The notes beneath the pieces were generated by a model. It was not told the origin of the DNA. It saw only the letters and a list, made by a program, of their open reading frames with translations, and did no database searches. A DNA stretch of 64,000 nucleotides from Gemmatimonadaceae bacterium (GTDB lineage Bacteria; Gemmatimonadota; Gemmatimonadetes; Gemmatimonadales; Gemmatimonadaceae): contig DATNEW010000043.1 in the NCBI GenBank assembly GCA_035606695.1, forward strand, positions 62,001 through 126,000, in the 5' to 3' direction. Shown here one piece after another: positions 38,771-46,616 of this stretch. The stretch's first letter is position 1. Every line of letters starts with the position of its first letter. The translations under genes were made by a program, and so were the position numbers.

Positions 38771-39880
38771 ATGGCTACTCCATTGCAGGGCCGCGTCCAG
38801 GACGCCCTGGCGCGCGTTCGACACCCGCGCACCGGGCGGAATGTGCTGGAAAGCGACGCGGTGCGCGACGTCGCCACGACGACGTCGGGAAAGGTGCGAT
38901 TGACGCTGCTGCTGGAGCCCGGCGACGACCCGGTACTCGCGCGCGCCGTCCGCCAGGCGTTAGAGAACGTTGAAGGCGTGACGGACGTGACGGTCGACGT
39001 CGGCGACGCCGCGGCCTTCGCGCCGAACCGGAAGGCGGCGAGCCGCGCGCTGCCGGTGATGGACGACCGCCCGGCGCAGCAGGCGCGCGTGCCCGCGCCG
39101 ACGCCGGTCGCGTATCCCAACCTCGGGCGCGTCATCGCCGTGTCGAGCGGCAAGGGCGGCGTCGGCAAGTCGACGGTGTCGGTCAATCTCGCGGTGGCGC
39201 TCGCCCAGTCGGGCGCGCGCGTCGGCCTCATGGATGCGGACATTTACGGGCCGAACGTTCCGCTGATGATGGGTGTGAACGAGCCGCCGATGGTGATCAA
39301 CGAGAAGATCGTTCCGCTCGAGGCGCACGGGGTGAAGCTCATCAGCCTGGGCTTCCTGATCGACAAGGATCAGCCGGCGATCTGGCGCGGGCCGATCATC
39401 ATGAAGATCATCACGCAGTTTCTGCGCGATGTCGCCTGGGGCCAGCTCGACTACTTCATCGTCGACCTGCCGCCCGGCACGGGCGACGCGCAGCTCACGC
39501 TCGTGCAAGCGACGATGGTGAACGGCGCGATCATCGTCACCACGCCGCAGGAAGTCTCGGTCGGCGACGCGTTGCGCGGCGCGAAAATGTTCGAGCGCGT
39601 GAACGTGCCCGTGATCGGCGTCGTCGAGAACATGAGCTGGTTCGAGTGCCCGCACTGCGGCAAGCCGACACCGATCTTCGGATCGGGCGGCGGCGAGCGA
39701 CTGGCCACCGAGTTGAAGCTGCCACTGCTGGGGCAGATTCCACTATATCCGCGCGTGATGCATGGCGGTGATACAGGTACGCCGATCGTGGAATCGGACC
39801 GCGATTCGTCGGCGGCCAAAGCGCTGACGTCGATCGCGCGGCGCGTGGTGGAGCACTTCGGAGCGGCCGCCAGCCGGTAG
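38771..39880 (+). CDS. mrp: Mrp/NBP35-family iron-sulfur cluster carrier ATPase
   Basis: ATG at 38771 (369 residues). An N-terminal DUF59-like domain (1-85, ending VEGVTDVTVDV) is joined to a P-loop ATPase with the deviant Walker A GKGGVGKST (127-135), DADIYGPNVP, and the Fe-S-binding CPHCG with C293 and C296. Such proteins carry 4Fe-4S clusters to apo-enzymes. This genome needs many clusters, for example the Fe-S oxidoreductase at 21464. A TTG 15 bases upstream is in frame but less likely. Confidence 0.93.
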   Translation: MATPLQGRVQDALARVRHPRTGRNVLESDAVRDVATTTSGKVRLTLLLEPGDDPVLARAVRQALENVEGVTDVTVDVGDAAAFAPNRKAASRALPVMDDRPAQQARVPAPTPVAYPNLGRVIAVSSGKGGVGKSTVSVNLAVALAQSGARVGLMDADIYGPNVPLMMGVNEPPMVINEKIVPLEAHGVKLISLGFLIDKDQPAIWRGPIIMKIITQFLRDVAWGQLDYFIVDLPPGTGDAQLTLVQATMVNGAIIVTTPQEVSVGDALRGAKMFERVNVPVIGVVENMSWFECPHCGKPTPIFGSGGGERLATELKLPLLGQIPLYPRVMHGGDTGTPIVESDRDSSAAKALTSIARRVVEHFGAAASR

Positions 39881-39888
39881 TCGCCCAC

Positions 39889-41292
39889 GTGCTCGATCCG
39901 ACGAAGGCCCTCGCGCTTCCGGTCGAGCCGCACGAAGGCTTGGCGCCCGTCGCGGTCAGCGACGATCGCGAGGCGGCGCATCTCGTCACCGATTCGCTGC
40001 GCGGCACCATTCTGCGTGTCGCCCTACCGGCCGTCGCATCATCGCTCCTGATGACGTTGTTCGCGTCGGTCGACGCATTCTGGGTCGGCACGCGACTCGG
40101 GCCGTCGGGATTGGCCGCGGTGTCGACGTCGTTGTTCTGGATCTGGATGATCGTCTCGCTGGCCGAGATGATCGGTGTCGGCCTCACGGCGGTGGCGGCG
40201 AGGCGGTACGGCGAACGACGCGGCGACGAAGCAGCTCGGCTCGCCGGCGACACCATGGTGTTCGCGGTCATCCTCGGCGCCGCGGTGAGCGTCGCCGGGA
40301 GCTTCGCGCTCAATTCCTTGTTCGCGATGATGAACACGCCCCCCAACGTCACCGCGCTCGGGCGCGCATATCTGCACACGTATCTCATCGGTACGCCGCT
40401 CATCTACGGATTCTTCGCCGTCGACGCGAGCTTCCGCGCGGCCGGAGATACCAAGACGCCGTTCGTGTTGCTGCTCGCGTCCGTCGCGGTGACGTTGGTG
40501 CTCGATCCCGCGCTCATTCTCGGCTGGGGACCGTTTCCGCGGCTGGGCATCTCCGGCGCCGCGATCGCCACGCTGAGCACGCGCGGCGCGGCGTTCGTCA
40601 TGGGCACCGCCATCGCGACACGGCGCGGCGTGCTGCGCGTCGGCCGGCTGCACTGGAGTCGCATCTGGCCGGTATGTCGCGTCGGGCTGCCGACGGCGAT
40701 CACCGGGATGACCTTCAGTTTGATCTATGTATTTCTGACGCGAACGACGACGCGGTTCGGCACACCGGCACTCGCCGCGCTCGGCATTGGCCACCGCGTC
40801 GAGAGTTGGCTGTTCATGATCGGCGTCGGGTTCGGCGCGGCGACGGCGGCGATCGTCGGCCAGAATCTCGGCGCGCATCGGCCTGATCGCGCCGCGCGCG
40901 CCGGATGGATGGCGACCGGGTTCTGCACGCTGCTCGGCGTCGTCACGTTCGTGCTCGAGCTGACGATTCCACGGCAGTTCGCGTCGTTGTTCACGAGCGA
41001 TCCCGCGACCATCGCCGAAGCGGTCAAGTATCTGCGGATTGCGTCGATCTCCCAGCTGGCGGTGTGTTCGGAGATCGTGTTGGAGGGCGCGCTCGGCGGC
41101 GCCGGCGAGACGGTGCCGCCGATGTTCGCGTCGACGGCGCTGACCGCGTCGCGCATTCCGCTCGCGGGTTGGGCCGCGACGCGATGGGGCAGCGCGGGAA
41201 TCTGGTGGGTGATCTCGCTGACGGCCGTCGGCCGCGGCGTGGCGATGGCGTCGCTCTGGCGCATTGGACGCTGGAAGCGCAAAGCGTTGTGA
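39889..41292 (+). CDS. MATE-family efflux transporter
   Basis: GTG start eight bases after mrp; 467 residues with 12 predicted helices. MATE landmarks are seen: ASVDAFWVGTRLGPSGLAAVS in helix 1-2, a second half repeating this pattern (TTTRFGTPALAALGIGHRVESW), and VGQNLGAHRPDRA after helix 8. The first 35 residues are a hydrophilic cytoplasmic tail. It would export drugs or metabolites using Na+ or H+. Confidence 0.92.
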   Translation: MLDPTKALALPVEPHEGLAPVAVSDDREAAHLVTDSLRGTILRVALPAVASSLLMTLFASVDAFWVGTRLGPSGLAAVSTSLFWIWMIVSLAEMIGVGLTAVAARRYGERRGDEAARLAGDTMVFAVILGAAVSVAGSFALNSLFAMMNTPPNVTALGRAYLHTYLIGTPLIYGFFAVDASFRAAGDTKTPFVLLLASVAVTLVLDPALILGWGPFPRLGISGAAIATLSTRGAAFVMGTAIATRRGVLRVGRLHWSRIWPVCRVGLPTAITGMTFSLIYVFLTRTTTRFGTPALAALGIGHRVESWLFMIGVGFGAATAAIVGQNLGAHRPDRAARAGWMATGFCTLLGVVTFVLELTIPRQFASLFTSDPATIAEAVKYLRIASISQLAVCSEIVLEGALGGAGETVPPMFASTALTASRIPLAGWAATRWGSAGIWWVISLTAVGRGVAMASLWRIGRWKRKAL

Positions 41293-41296
41293 GATT

Positions 41297-41339
41297 GTTC
41301 CTCGCTGCGGCGCTGGTCACCTTCGCTCGGAATTCCGCA
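41297..41339 (-). repeat. Family B ~42-bp intergenic repeat (copy B3, reversed)
   Basis: Read on the minus strand it gives GCGGAATTCCGAGCGAAGG then the CGCCGCAGCGAGGAAC end. It fills the gap between the MATE and SAM hydrolase genes and lies opposite to their direction, unlike the other three copies. Confidence 0.8.
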
Positions 41340-41350
41340 GATTACTAAAT

Positions 41351-42139
41351 ATGAGTCGCGTCATCACACTGCTCACCGACTTTGGAACCGTCGACGGCTA
41401 CGTCGGCGAGATGAAGGGCATTCTCCTGTCGAGCGGTGCAGACATCGAGATCGTGGACATCACGCACGACGTTCCGCCGCAGGACGTGGAGCGCGCGCGG
41501 CTCACGCTGGCGCGCGTCTGGCGGCGTTTCCCGGCGGGGACGATCCACATCGTCGTCGTCGATCCGGGCGTCGGTTCGGCGCGACGCGGGCTGGCGATCG
41601 CCAGCGATGAGCATTTTCTAATAGGGCCGGACAACGGCGTGTTGTCGCCGGCGCTCGTCGTTCACGGAGCACGCGTGATCGAGCTGCCCGTGCCGCCGTC
41701 GGCCTCCTTCACGTTCCACGGGCGGGACGTCTTCGCTCCCGCGGCGGCCGCGATCGCGCTCGGCGAGTCCATCGACGAGTTTGGACGGGTGGTCGATGAT
41801 CCCATCATTCATCGCACGCCCGAACCGCGCCGAATCGCGGATGGCGCGATCGAAGGGCAGGTGATCGTGGTGGACCGGTTTGGGAACGGGATCACGAATC
41901 TGATCACGTTGAAGGGTGGGATGGTGACCGTGAATGGACGTGCGATTCCCGTTCGCCACACATACGCTGAGGTGGCGCCAGGTCAACCGGTCGCGGTCGT
42001 TGGATCCACCGGGTTCATCGAAGTCGCTGTTCGGGATGGAAGCGCTGCCGAATCGCTTGGCATTGTACGAGGGACGAAGGTCATTTTGACCACGGACAAC
42101 CATCCGACGTCCACGGACAGGCACGGAGACAGCGGATGA
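41351..42139 (+). CDS. S-adenosylmethionine hydrolase (DUF62, adenosyl-forming)
   Basis: ATG at 41351 gives 262 residues, starting MSRVITLLTDFGTVDGYVGEMKG, the DUF62 pattern with the substrate aspartates. HIVVVDPGVGSARRG and GPDNGVLSP complete the SAM pocket; the fluorinase-specific 23-residue loop is absent, so it is a SAM hydrolase rather than halogenase. The C-terminal domain includes IVVDRFGNGITNL. The last 16-17 codons, from about DNHPTSTD, lie inside the inverted-repeat element at 42090 and look added from it. Product is adenosine plus methionine. Confidence 0.9.
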   Translation: MSRVITLLTDFGTVDGYVGEMKGILLSSGADIEIVDITHDVPPQDVERARLTLARVWRRFPAGTIHIVVVDPGVGSARRGLAIASDEHFLIGPDNGVLSPALVVHGARVIELPVPPSASFTFHGRDVFAPAAAAIALGESIDEFGRVVDDPIIHRTPEPRRIADGAIEGQVIVVDRFGNGITNLITLKGGMVTVNGRAIPVRHTYAEVAPGQPVAVVGSTGFIEVAVRDGSAAESLGIVRGTKVILTTDNHPTSTDRHGDSG

Positions 42140-42300
42140 ACGGCGTTTGCCGTTGAAAAAAAACTTCTTTAGAAAACCATCATTAAGCTTCACGAATGCA
42201 AGCATCCTGAGGGAATTCCTAAGAGAGCCTTTCAACGGCAGTTAACCGCAGTTCACGCCGTCTCCGTGCCTGTCGGCAGTGGTCCGACGTTCGTCCGTGG
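42090..42300. mobile_element. 211-bp inverted-repeat element (family D, MITE-like) with AT-rich core
   Basis: The ends CCACGGAC (42090) and GTCCGTGG (to 42300) begin long imperfect terminal inverted repeats of about 70 bases; the most exact blocks are GACAGGCACGGAGAC and TGCCGTTGAAA on the left, met by their reverse complements on the right. The core (about 42157-42225) is AT-rich (AAAAAAAACTTCTTTAG...) against a GC-rich background. No ORF. It ends the SAM hydrolase frame and abuts the convergent YihY gene, so could serve as a terminator. A MITE is inferred from structure only. Confidence 0.7.
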
Positions 42301-42307
42301 TATGCTG

Positions 42308-43192
42308 TTACGTGACAATCCGCCCGAGATACACAGCTCCCTTGTCCGGATCGATCGCCCCGGTTCCGTGGTGGAGCTCGGACGCGAGCTCGCCGCCCAG
42401 CAGCACCACGAACATCGTGTAGTACATCCACGTCAACAGAATGATCACGCCGCCGATCAATCCGTACGCCGCGTTCGGCGGGAAGTGATTCACGTACAAC
42501 CGAAAGAGCAGCGTCGCCACCACCCACAACACGGTCGTCGTAATCGCCGCCACGAGCAGCTGTCCCGTGTGCTGGCGCACGTTCGGCAATAAGTAGTACG
42601 TCATGAACGCCAGGCCCGTGACGCCGACGAACGCGAGCGGGAATTGGAGCACCTTCCACGTCCACAGAAATACCGGGCCGAGTCGCATGGCGCCGCCAAT
42701 CCAGTTCGCGACGGATTCGCCGTCGAGAAAGACGACGGTCGAAATGGCGACGATCACACCACCAGCCACGAAGGCCGCGAGCCGTATGAGCTGCTGGCGA
42801 ATCCACGAACGTGTTTCGCGCACGTCGTACGCCGTGTTCAACGCGCCCATGAGCGTGCCGAAGATGTTCGAGCCCGACCACGCCGCCAGCAGCAAGCCGA
42901 CCGACATCAAGCCGGGCGCATTCGACGCGAAGACCACGCGCTCGAGAATCTTGCGCACCGCGTCGATCTGGTCGGGCGGAAGCACCGAGACGAGCTCACC
43001 CATCAGCCAGCCGACCATCTGCTGCTTGTTCCCGGCGAGGCTCAGAAGCGGCGCCAGGAAGAGCAGCAGCGGGAAGAGCGAGAAGAAAAAGTTGTATGCG
43101 GCTGACGCGGCGAGCGTCGTGACGTTGTCGTCGCCGACTTCGCGCGCCGTTTTCTTCAGCAACGGGCCAAGGCGATATCCCCAGAGCGTCAT
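42308..43192 (-). CDS. YihY/RNase BN-like inner-membrane protein
   Basis: ATG at 43192 gives 294 residues; the longer frame to 43498 lies in the next gene. YihY family features: an amphipathic start, DDNVTTLAASAAYNFFFSLFPLLLFLAPL as helix 1, and about six helices in all, with AWSGSNIFGTLMGALNTAYD and IILLTWMYYTMFVVLLGGELASELH in the last helices. YihY proteins are integral membrane proteins of unclear role; the old RNase BN name is not supported. It is the last gene of the sigma/anti-sigma strand. Confidence 0.88.
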   Translation of the reverse strand: MTLWGYRLGPLLKKTAREVGDDNVTTLAASAAYNFFFSLFPLLLFLAPLLSLAGNKQQMVGWLMGELVSVLPPDQIDAVRKILERVVFASNAPGLMSVGLLLAAWSGSNIFGTLMGALNTAYDVRETRSWIRQQLIRLAAFVAGGVIVAISTVVFLDGESVANWIGGAMRLGPVFLWTWKVLQFPLAFVGVTGLAFMTYYLLPNVRQHTGQLLVAAITTTVLWVVATLLFRLYVNHFPPNAAYGLIGGVIILLTWMYYTMFVVLLGGELASELHHGTGAIDPDKGAVYLGRIVT

Positions 43193-43262
43193 AGGCAACG
43201 GGACGGGCAAGGGATATTCCGCCGTGCGGTCCCTTGCCGTCTCGCTATGTGCCGCGGACTGA

Positions 43263-44351
43263 CTATCTGCTGCTGGCGACCCGCCGCGTCGACGCCGCGA
43301 CACCAGTGACCGGCGTCGGCGTCTGCCAGGCAAACTCGTCGGTCGACGACTTCGCCGATCCCGCGCCGGGGCGGACGGTGCCGCCGCGCGAGGTGATCGT
43401 GGCGCCGAGACCAACGGTCGCCGCGACCCACGTGACCGCGATCGCGATTGGGCGAAGAATCCCCGACACCACCGGATTCCACGCAAACGCCGCGGCAATC
43501 AGCCACACGGCGCAGTATGCGACGAGACCGATGAACAACGCGCGAAGATGCACGCCGCGTGGTGAGGTCGTTCCGCGATCCGACGCAAACGCTCCGCCCG
43601 TGAGTCGAGCGACGGCGAGAAATCCGAGCGTCACGAGCCCCGCGGCGGCGATCACGTATGCCACGATCGCGAACGGAATCAACAGACCGCCGATCACCGT
43701 GATCGCCAGAGCGACGACCAGCACGAGCAATCCCGGAAGCGCGAGGAGCTGCCCCAGGACGCCAATCCAGAAGGCGCGTCCGAATCCACGTTCGAGTGCG
43801 ATCACCACGCCGTCGAGGTTCGCTTCGGCGAAGATCATCACGCCGAGTCCGATGATGATCAGCACCGCGAACCAGCCGATGGTCAGTTTCACCGAACCCA
43901 AGGTGCCGAGCGGTGGACTCGCTGGCGCCGGCAGCGCGGGCGTGGCGTTGATCGCGCGCTTCTGACCGTCGATCACGCCGCCGTCGATGATCACTCGGCC
44001 ATCAGCCGCCCACGCATCGCCGATGACGCGGGCGCCGCGATGCACGTGGATGTCGCCGTCCAGTACGGCGACGTCGCCGTTGACCGTGCCATAGACGTCG
44101 AGGTTTCCGCGGGCAACGGCGATTGGTCCGTCGACGCTGGTGCCTGCCTTGATGACGCGATCGCCAAACGTGAAGTGATCGGCGTCGGGAAGATGCGTGT
44201 CGCCGGCGGCGCGCTGCCTGGCGATCTCGTTCGACAACGCGGCCGTGTCGGCCGGGGCAGCAGGGGGAGTGGCCTGCGCTGGAGCAGGAGCCTGCGCCGG
44301 AGCCCGAAGACTACCGAGCGCCAGTGCGGCGAAGGCGAGCAGGGCGCGCAT
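43263..44351 (-). CDS. Exported bactofilin-like protein with C-terminal membrane domain
   Basis: A 362-residue protein: signal peptide (MRALLAFAALALGS...), an Ala/Pro linker, then a beta-helix block (about 58-132) of bactofilin-like turns (TFGDRVIKAGTSVDGPIAVARGNLDVYGTVNGDVAVLDGD... pattern), then about six hydrophobic helices from residue 155. This is the membrane-anchored polymer-forming type rather than a plain cytoplasmic bactofilin. It sits 2 bases after the anti-sigma gene and may be that system's envelope-facing effector. Function is inferred from fold only. Confidence 0.8.
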   Translation of the reverse strand: MRALLAFAALALGSLRAPAQAPAPAQATPPAAPADTAALSNEIARQRAAGDTHLPDADHFTFGDRVIKAGTSVDGPIAVARGNLDVYGTVNGDVAVLDGDIHVHRGARVIGDAWAADGRVIIDGGVIDGQKRAINATPALPAPASPPLGTLGSVKLTIGWFAVLIIIGLGVMIFAEANLDGVVIALERGFGRAFWIGVLGQLLALPGLLVLVVALAITVIGGLLIPFAIVAYVIAAAGLVTLGFLAVARLTGGAFASDRGTTSPRGVHLRALFIGLVAYCAVWLIAAAFAWNPVVSGILRPIAIAVTWVAATVGLGATITSRGGTVRPGAGSAKSSTDEFAWQTPTPVTGVAASTRRVASSR

Positions 44352-44353
44352 GG

Positions 44354-44944
44354 TTACGCCCGGCGGCGGCTGGATGCGGTCGCGAGAGCGCTGAGTCCGG
44401 CGATCGACGCGCCGGTCGCGGCCACGAGGCCGAGAACGGCGACGAAAATGCCGATGGTGCCCGTGCGCTGGATGACCGTAAACATTTGATCACCGAACAC
44501 GGTGGTCAGAATCGCCTGGCCTGCGTCGAACACGACGCCCTTGACCTGATCGCCGGCGGCGCTGGACGCCACCACGAGCGCGTCCGTCTGGGTGGCGATC
44601 CAGAGAATCGCCAGCGTGACGACCGACATGAACGACGCGGCCAAGGCCCCGACGGCGATTCGTGCCGAGCGGGACCGTGGGATGTATTGGGCGACCGTGT
44701 CGCGGGCGGTGACGTGCCAGGGCACGAACACCGGGACCTGGAGCATGACCCGGTTGGAGAAGTCGTGCGCCGGCGCGAAATGGGGGAGATCTTCGAGCGC
44801 ATCCACGACGAAGCGGGCTTCATCGACCTTCGCGCGGCATTCGGCACAATCGCGAATATGGGCTTTCAGGGGGTTTACCCCGAAGCCCACCTCGTCATCG
44901 AGGAGGAGGTCGATCTCGTCTGGAAGCAGGTGCCTGTGATTCAT
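44354..44944 (-). CDS. Anti-sigma factor with zinc-finger (zf-HC2) domain
   Basis: A 196-residue protein. The N-terminal cytoplasmic part has HIRDCAECRAKV, the H-x3-C-x2-C of zf-HC2 anti-sigma domains (about residues 29-36). Two hydrophobic helices follow (about 98-118 and 162-185). It is encoded directly after the sigma factor gene, the usual pairing. Release would free the sigma factor under envelope stress; the signal is unknown. Gap to the sigma gene (138 bases) holds family B copy B4. Confidence 0.9.
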   Translation of the reverse strand: MNHRHLLPDEIDLLLDDEVGFGVNPLKAHIRDCAECRAKVDEARFVVDALEDLPHFAPAHDFSNRVMLQVPVFVPWHVTARDTVAQYIPRSRSARIAVGALAASFMSVVTLAILWIATQTDALVVASSAAGDQVKGVVFDAGQAILTTVFGDQMFTVIQRTGTIGIFVAVLGLVAATGASIAGLSALATASSRRRA

Positions 44945-45038
44945 GGAGTCTCCGGAATGGCTTACGGAGCAAGTAGCAAATTCGTTTCAGTACAAACGGG
45001 AGATTTTCTTAACGGTGTGATCTGTCGCACTAGTAGGT

Positions 45039-45081
45039 GGTTCCTCACTTCGGCGCTTCGCACCTTCGCTCGGAATTCCGG
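45039..45081 (-). repeat. Family B ~42-bp intergenic repeat (copy B4)
   Basis: On the minus strand, GCCGGAATTCCGAGCGAAGG then TGCGAAGCGCCGAAGTGAGG. It begins two bases after the sigma factor stop and lies upstream of the anti-sigma gene, in the direction of transcription. Confidence 0.8.
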
Positions 45082-45082
45082 C

Positions 45083-45694
45083 TTAGCCTGAATCGGCTCG
45101 CAAATGTTCGAGCGCCCGGCGGAGCTCGTGCCGGGCGCGGTGGATGTACGTCTTGACCGTGCCGAGGGGCAGGTCGAGGGTCGCGGCGATTTCCTCGTAC
45201 GACCGCCCCTCGACGTGCCGCAGCATGATGCACGATCGATACTCGGGCCGAAGGCTGGCGATGGCGCGCTCGATGGAGGCACCCATCTCGCGCGCCTCGA
45301 GCTCGTCGAGCGCGGACTCGCGGTCGCCGACGACGTCGATGGACGTCGCCTCGATCGCGTCGGCTGTTTGCGCGTGCGGCGACCCGTCGATGCTCACGGT
45401 GTCGAGCGTCCGCCGCCGCAGGTGATCGATCGCCACGTTGTTGGCGATCTTGAAGAGCCAGCTCGAGAGCTTGAACTCCGGCCGGTAGCGATCGATGTGG
45501 TTCAGGACCTTGATGAACGTGTCCTGCGCGAGATCTTCGGCGAGCTCGCGATCGCGCACCATGCGGTAGATGAGCGAAAAAACCGGCCGCTCGTATCGGC
45601 GGATCAGCTCACGAAACGCGGCGTCGCGGCCTTGCTGCGCCAGCGCGACGACGTCGGCATCCGGAAGATTGAGGAGGTCGAGGGCTGGAGGCAT
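45083..45694 (-). CDS. ECF-type RNA polymerase sigma factor (SigE/RpoE-like)
   Basis: ATG at 45694 gives 203 residues; a GTG at 45763 would extend it by 23. Region 2: FRELIRRYERPVFSLIYRMVRDRELAEDLAQDTFIKVLNHIDRYRPEF, with sigma-2.4-type RxxLxxWLFKIANNVAIDHLRRR. Region 4 (about 150-200): RPEYRSCIMLRHVEGRSYEEIAATLDLPLGTVKTYIHRAR. No C-terminal sensory domain. Paired with the anti-sigma gene and divergent from the menaquinone genes, with 89 bases between the two ATG starts. Confidence 0.93.
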   Translation of the reverse strand: MPPALDLLNLPDADVVALAQQGRDAAFRELIRRYERPVFSLIYRMVRDRELAEDLAQDTFIKVLNHIDRYRPEFKLSSWLFKIANNVAIDHLRRRTLDTVSIDGSPHAQTADAIEATSIDVVGDRESALDELEAREMGASIERAIASLRPEYRSCIMLRHVEGRSYEEIAATLDLPLGTVKTYIHRARHELRRALEHLRADSG

Positions 45695-45783
45695 CGCCGG
45701 TTGATCACAAGCTACTTGGCGCTGGTGTGACAAACCAGCCGCGTTGCCTTGCTTGGCCGTCACGCCACGGGCAACTTTCGGCG

Positions 45784-46578
45784 ATGCCCGTCAGCGAAGT
45801 ACGAGCGTTGGACAGAGCGGAAGCGGCCGAAGCGGCCGAAGCGGCGCAGGCAGCGTCGGCCGGGGGCGAGGCGAAGCGCGTCTACGTGCGGCGCATCTTC
45901 ACCGAGATCGCCCCCCGGTACGACCTTCTCAATCACCTGCTCAGCTTCAACATCGACAAGCGCTGGCGTCGGCGGGCGATCGCGGCGCTGGGCTGGGAGC
46001 GGGCGCCGCGCGGGACGTACGTCGACCTGTGCGCCGGCACGCTGGATGTTTCGGCGGCGTTGGCCGGGCAGCCGGGATTCGCCGGGCGGATTGTCGGTGC
46101 GGACTTCGCCGAACCGATGTTGCGCGCGGGCGCGGGCAAGACGTCGCCGGCAGTGGTGTCGCCGGTCGTTGCCGACGCGCTCGATCTGCCGCTGCCCGAT
46201 AATACGGCAGCCGGCGCGATCGTCGCCTTCGGAATTCGGAACGTCGCCGAGCTCGATCGGGGATTGCGCGAGGTGCATCGCGTGCTGGCACCTGGTTCAC
46301 GCTTCGTGATTCTTGAATTCACGACGCCGCGATCGGCGGTCGTGCGCGCCGGCTATCACGCGTATTTCCATCACGTGCTGCCGTTCATCGGCGGATTGAT
46401 CAGCGGTCACGGAACCGCGTACAAGTATCTGCCGCGGTCGGTGGCGAATTTCCCCATCGAGGAAGAGTTGGCGGGTCGGATGCGGGATGCGGGATTCGTG
46501 GACGTCACATGGTCGCGGCTGACCTTTGGAATTGCGGCCATCCATGTTGGCGTCAAGCGACGCGAGACCACTCTGTAA
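45784..46578 (+). CDS. menG: Demethylmenaquinone methyltransferase (UbiE/MenG)
   Basis: ATG at 45784, 264 residues. After a 20-residue Ala/Glu tract comes the UbiE/MenG signature RRIFTEIAPRYDLLNHLLSFNIDKRWRRRAI, then SAM motif I VDLCAGTLDVSAAL and the later AFGIRNVAELDRGLREVHRVLAPG. It performs the last C-methylation of menaquinone. The three genes that follow (UbiD-, UbiA- and UbiX-like) fit the futalosine-type menaquinone route; no ubiquinone-specific gene is seen. Stop is TAATG with the short frame below. Confidence 0.92.
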   Translation: MPVSEVRALDRAEAAEAAEAAQAASAGGEAKRVYVRRIFTEIAPRYDLLNHLLSFNIDKRWRRRAIAALGWERAPRGTYVDLCAGTLDVSAALAGQPGFAGRIVGADFAEPMLRAGAGKTSPAVVSPVVADALDLPLPDNTAAGAIVAFGIRNVAELDRGLREVHRVLAPGSRFVILEFTTPRSAVVRAGYHAYFHHVLPFIGGLISGHGTAYKYLPRSVANFPIEEELAGRMRDAGFVDVTWSRLTFGIAAIHVGVKRRETTL

Positions 46579-46616
46579 TGAGCGAATTTTTTGATTTTAT
46601 TCGCCACCCGTCGTGA
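46578..46616 (+). other. Possible 12-residue micro-ORF linking menG and the UbiD gene (TAATG / GTGA)
   Basis: ATG at 46578 overlaps the menG TAA (TAATG) and its TGA overlaps the GTG at 46613 (GTGA); product MSEFFDFIRHPS. The stretch is AT-rich (AATTTTTTGATTTTATT). No Shine-Dalgarno before either start. It could couple translation of menG to the UbiD gene, or be chance. Confidence 0.25.

Noticed and set aside
41351-42139. Fluorinase or chlorinase identity for the DUF62 gene
   Set aside because: The halogenase-specific inserted loop is absent; SAM hydrolase fits better.
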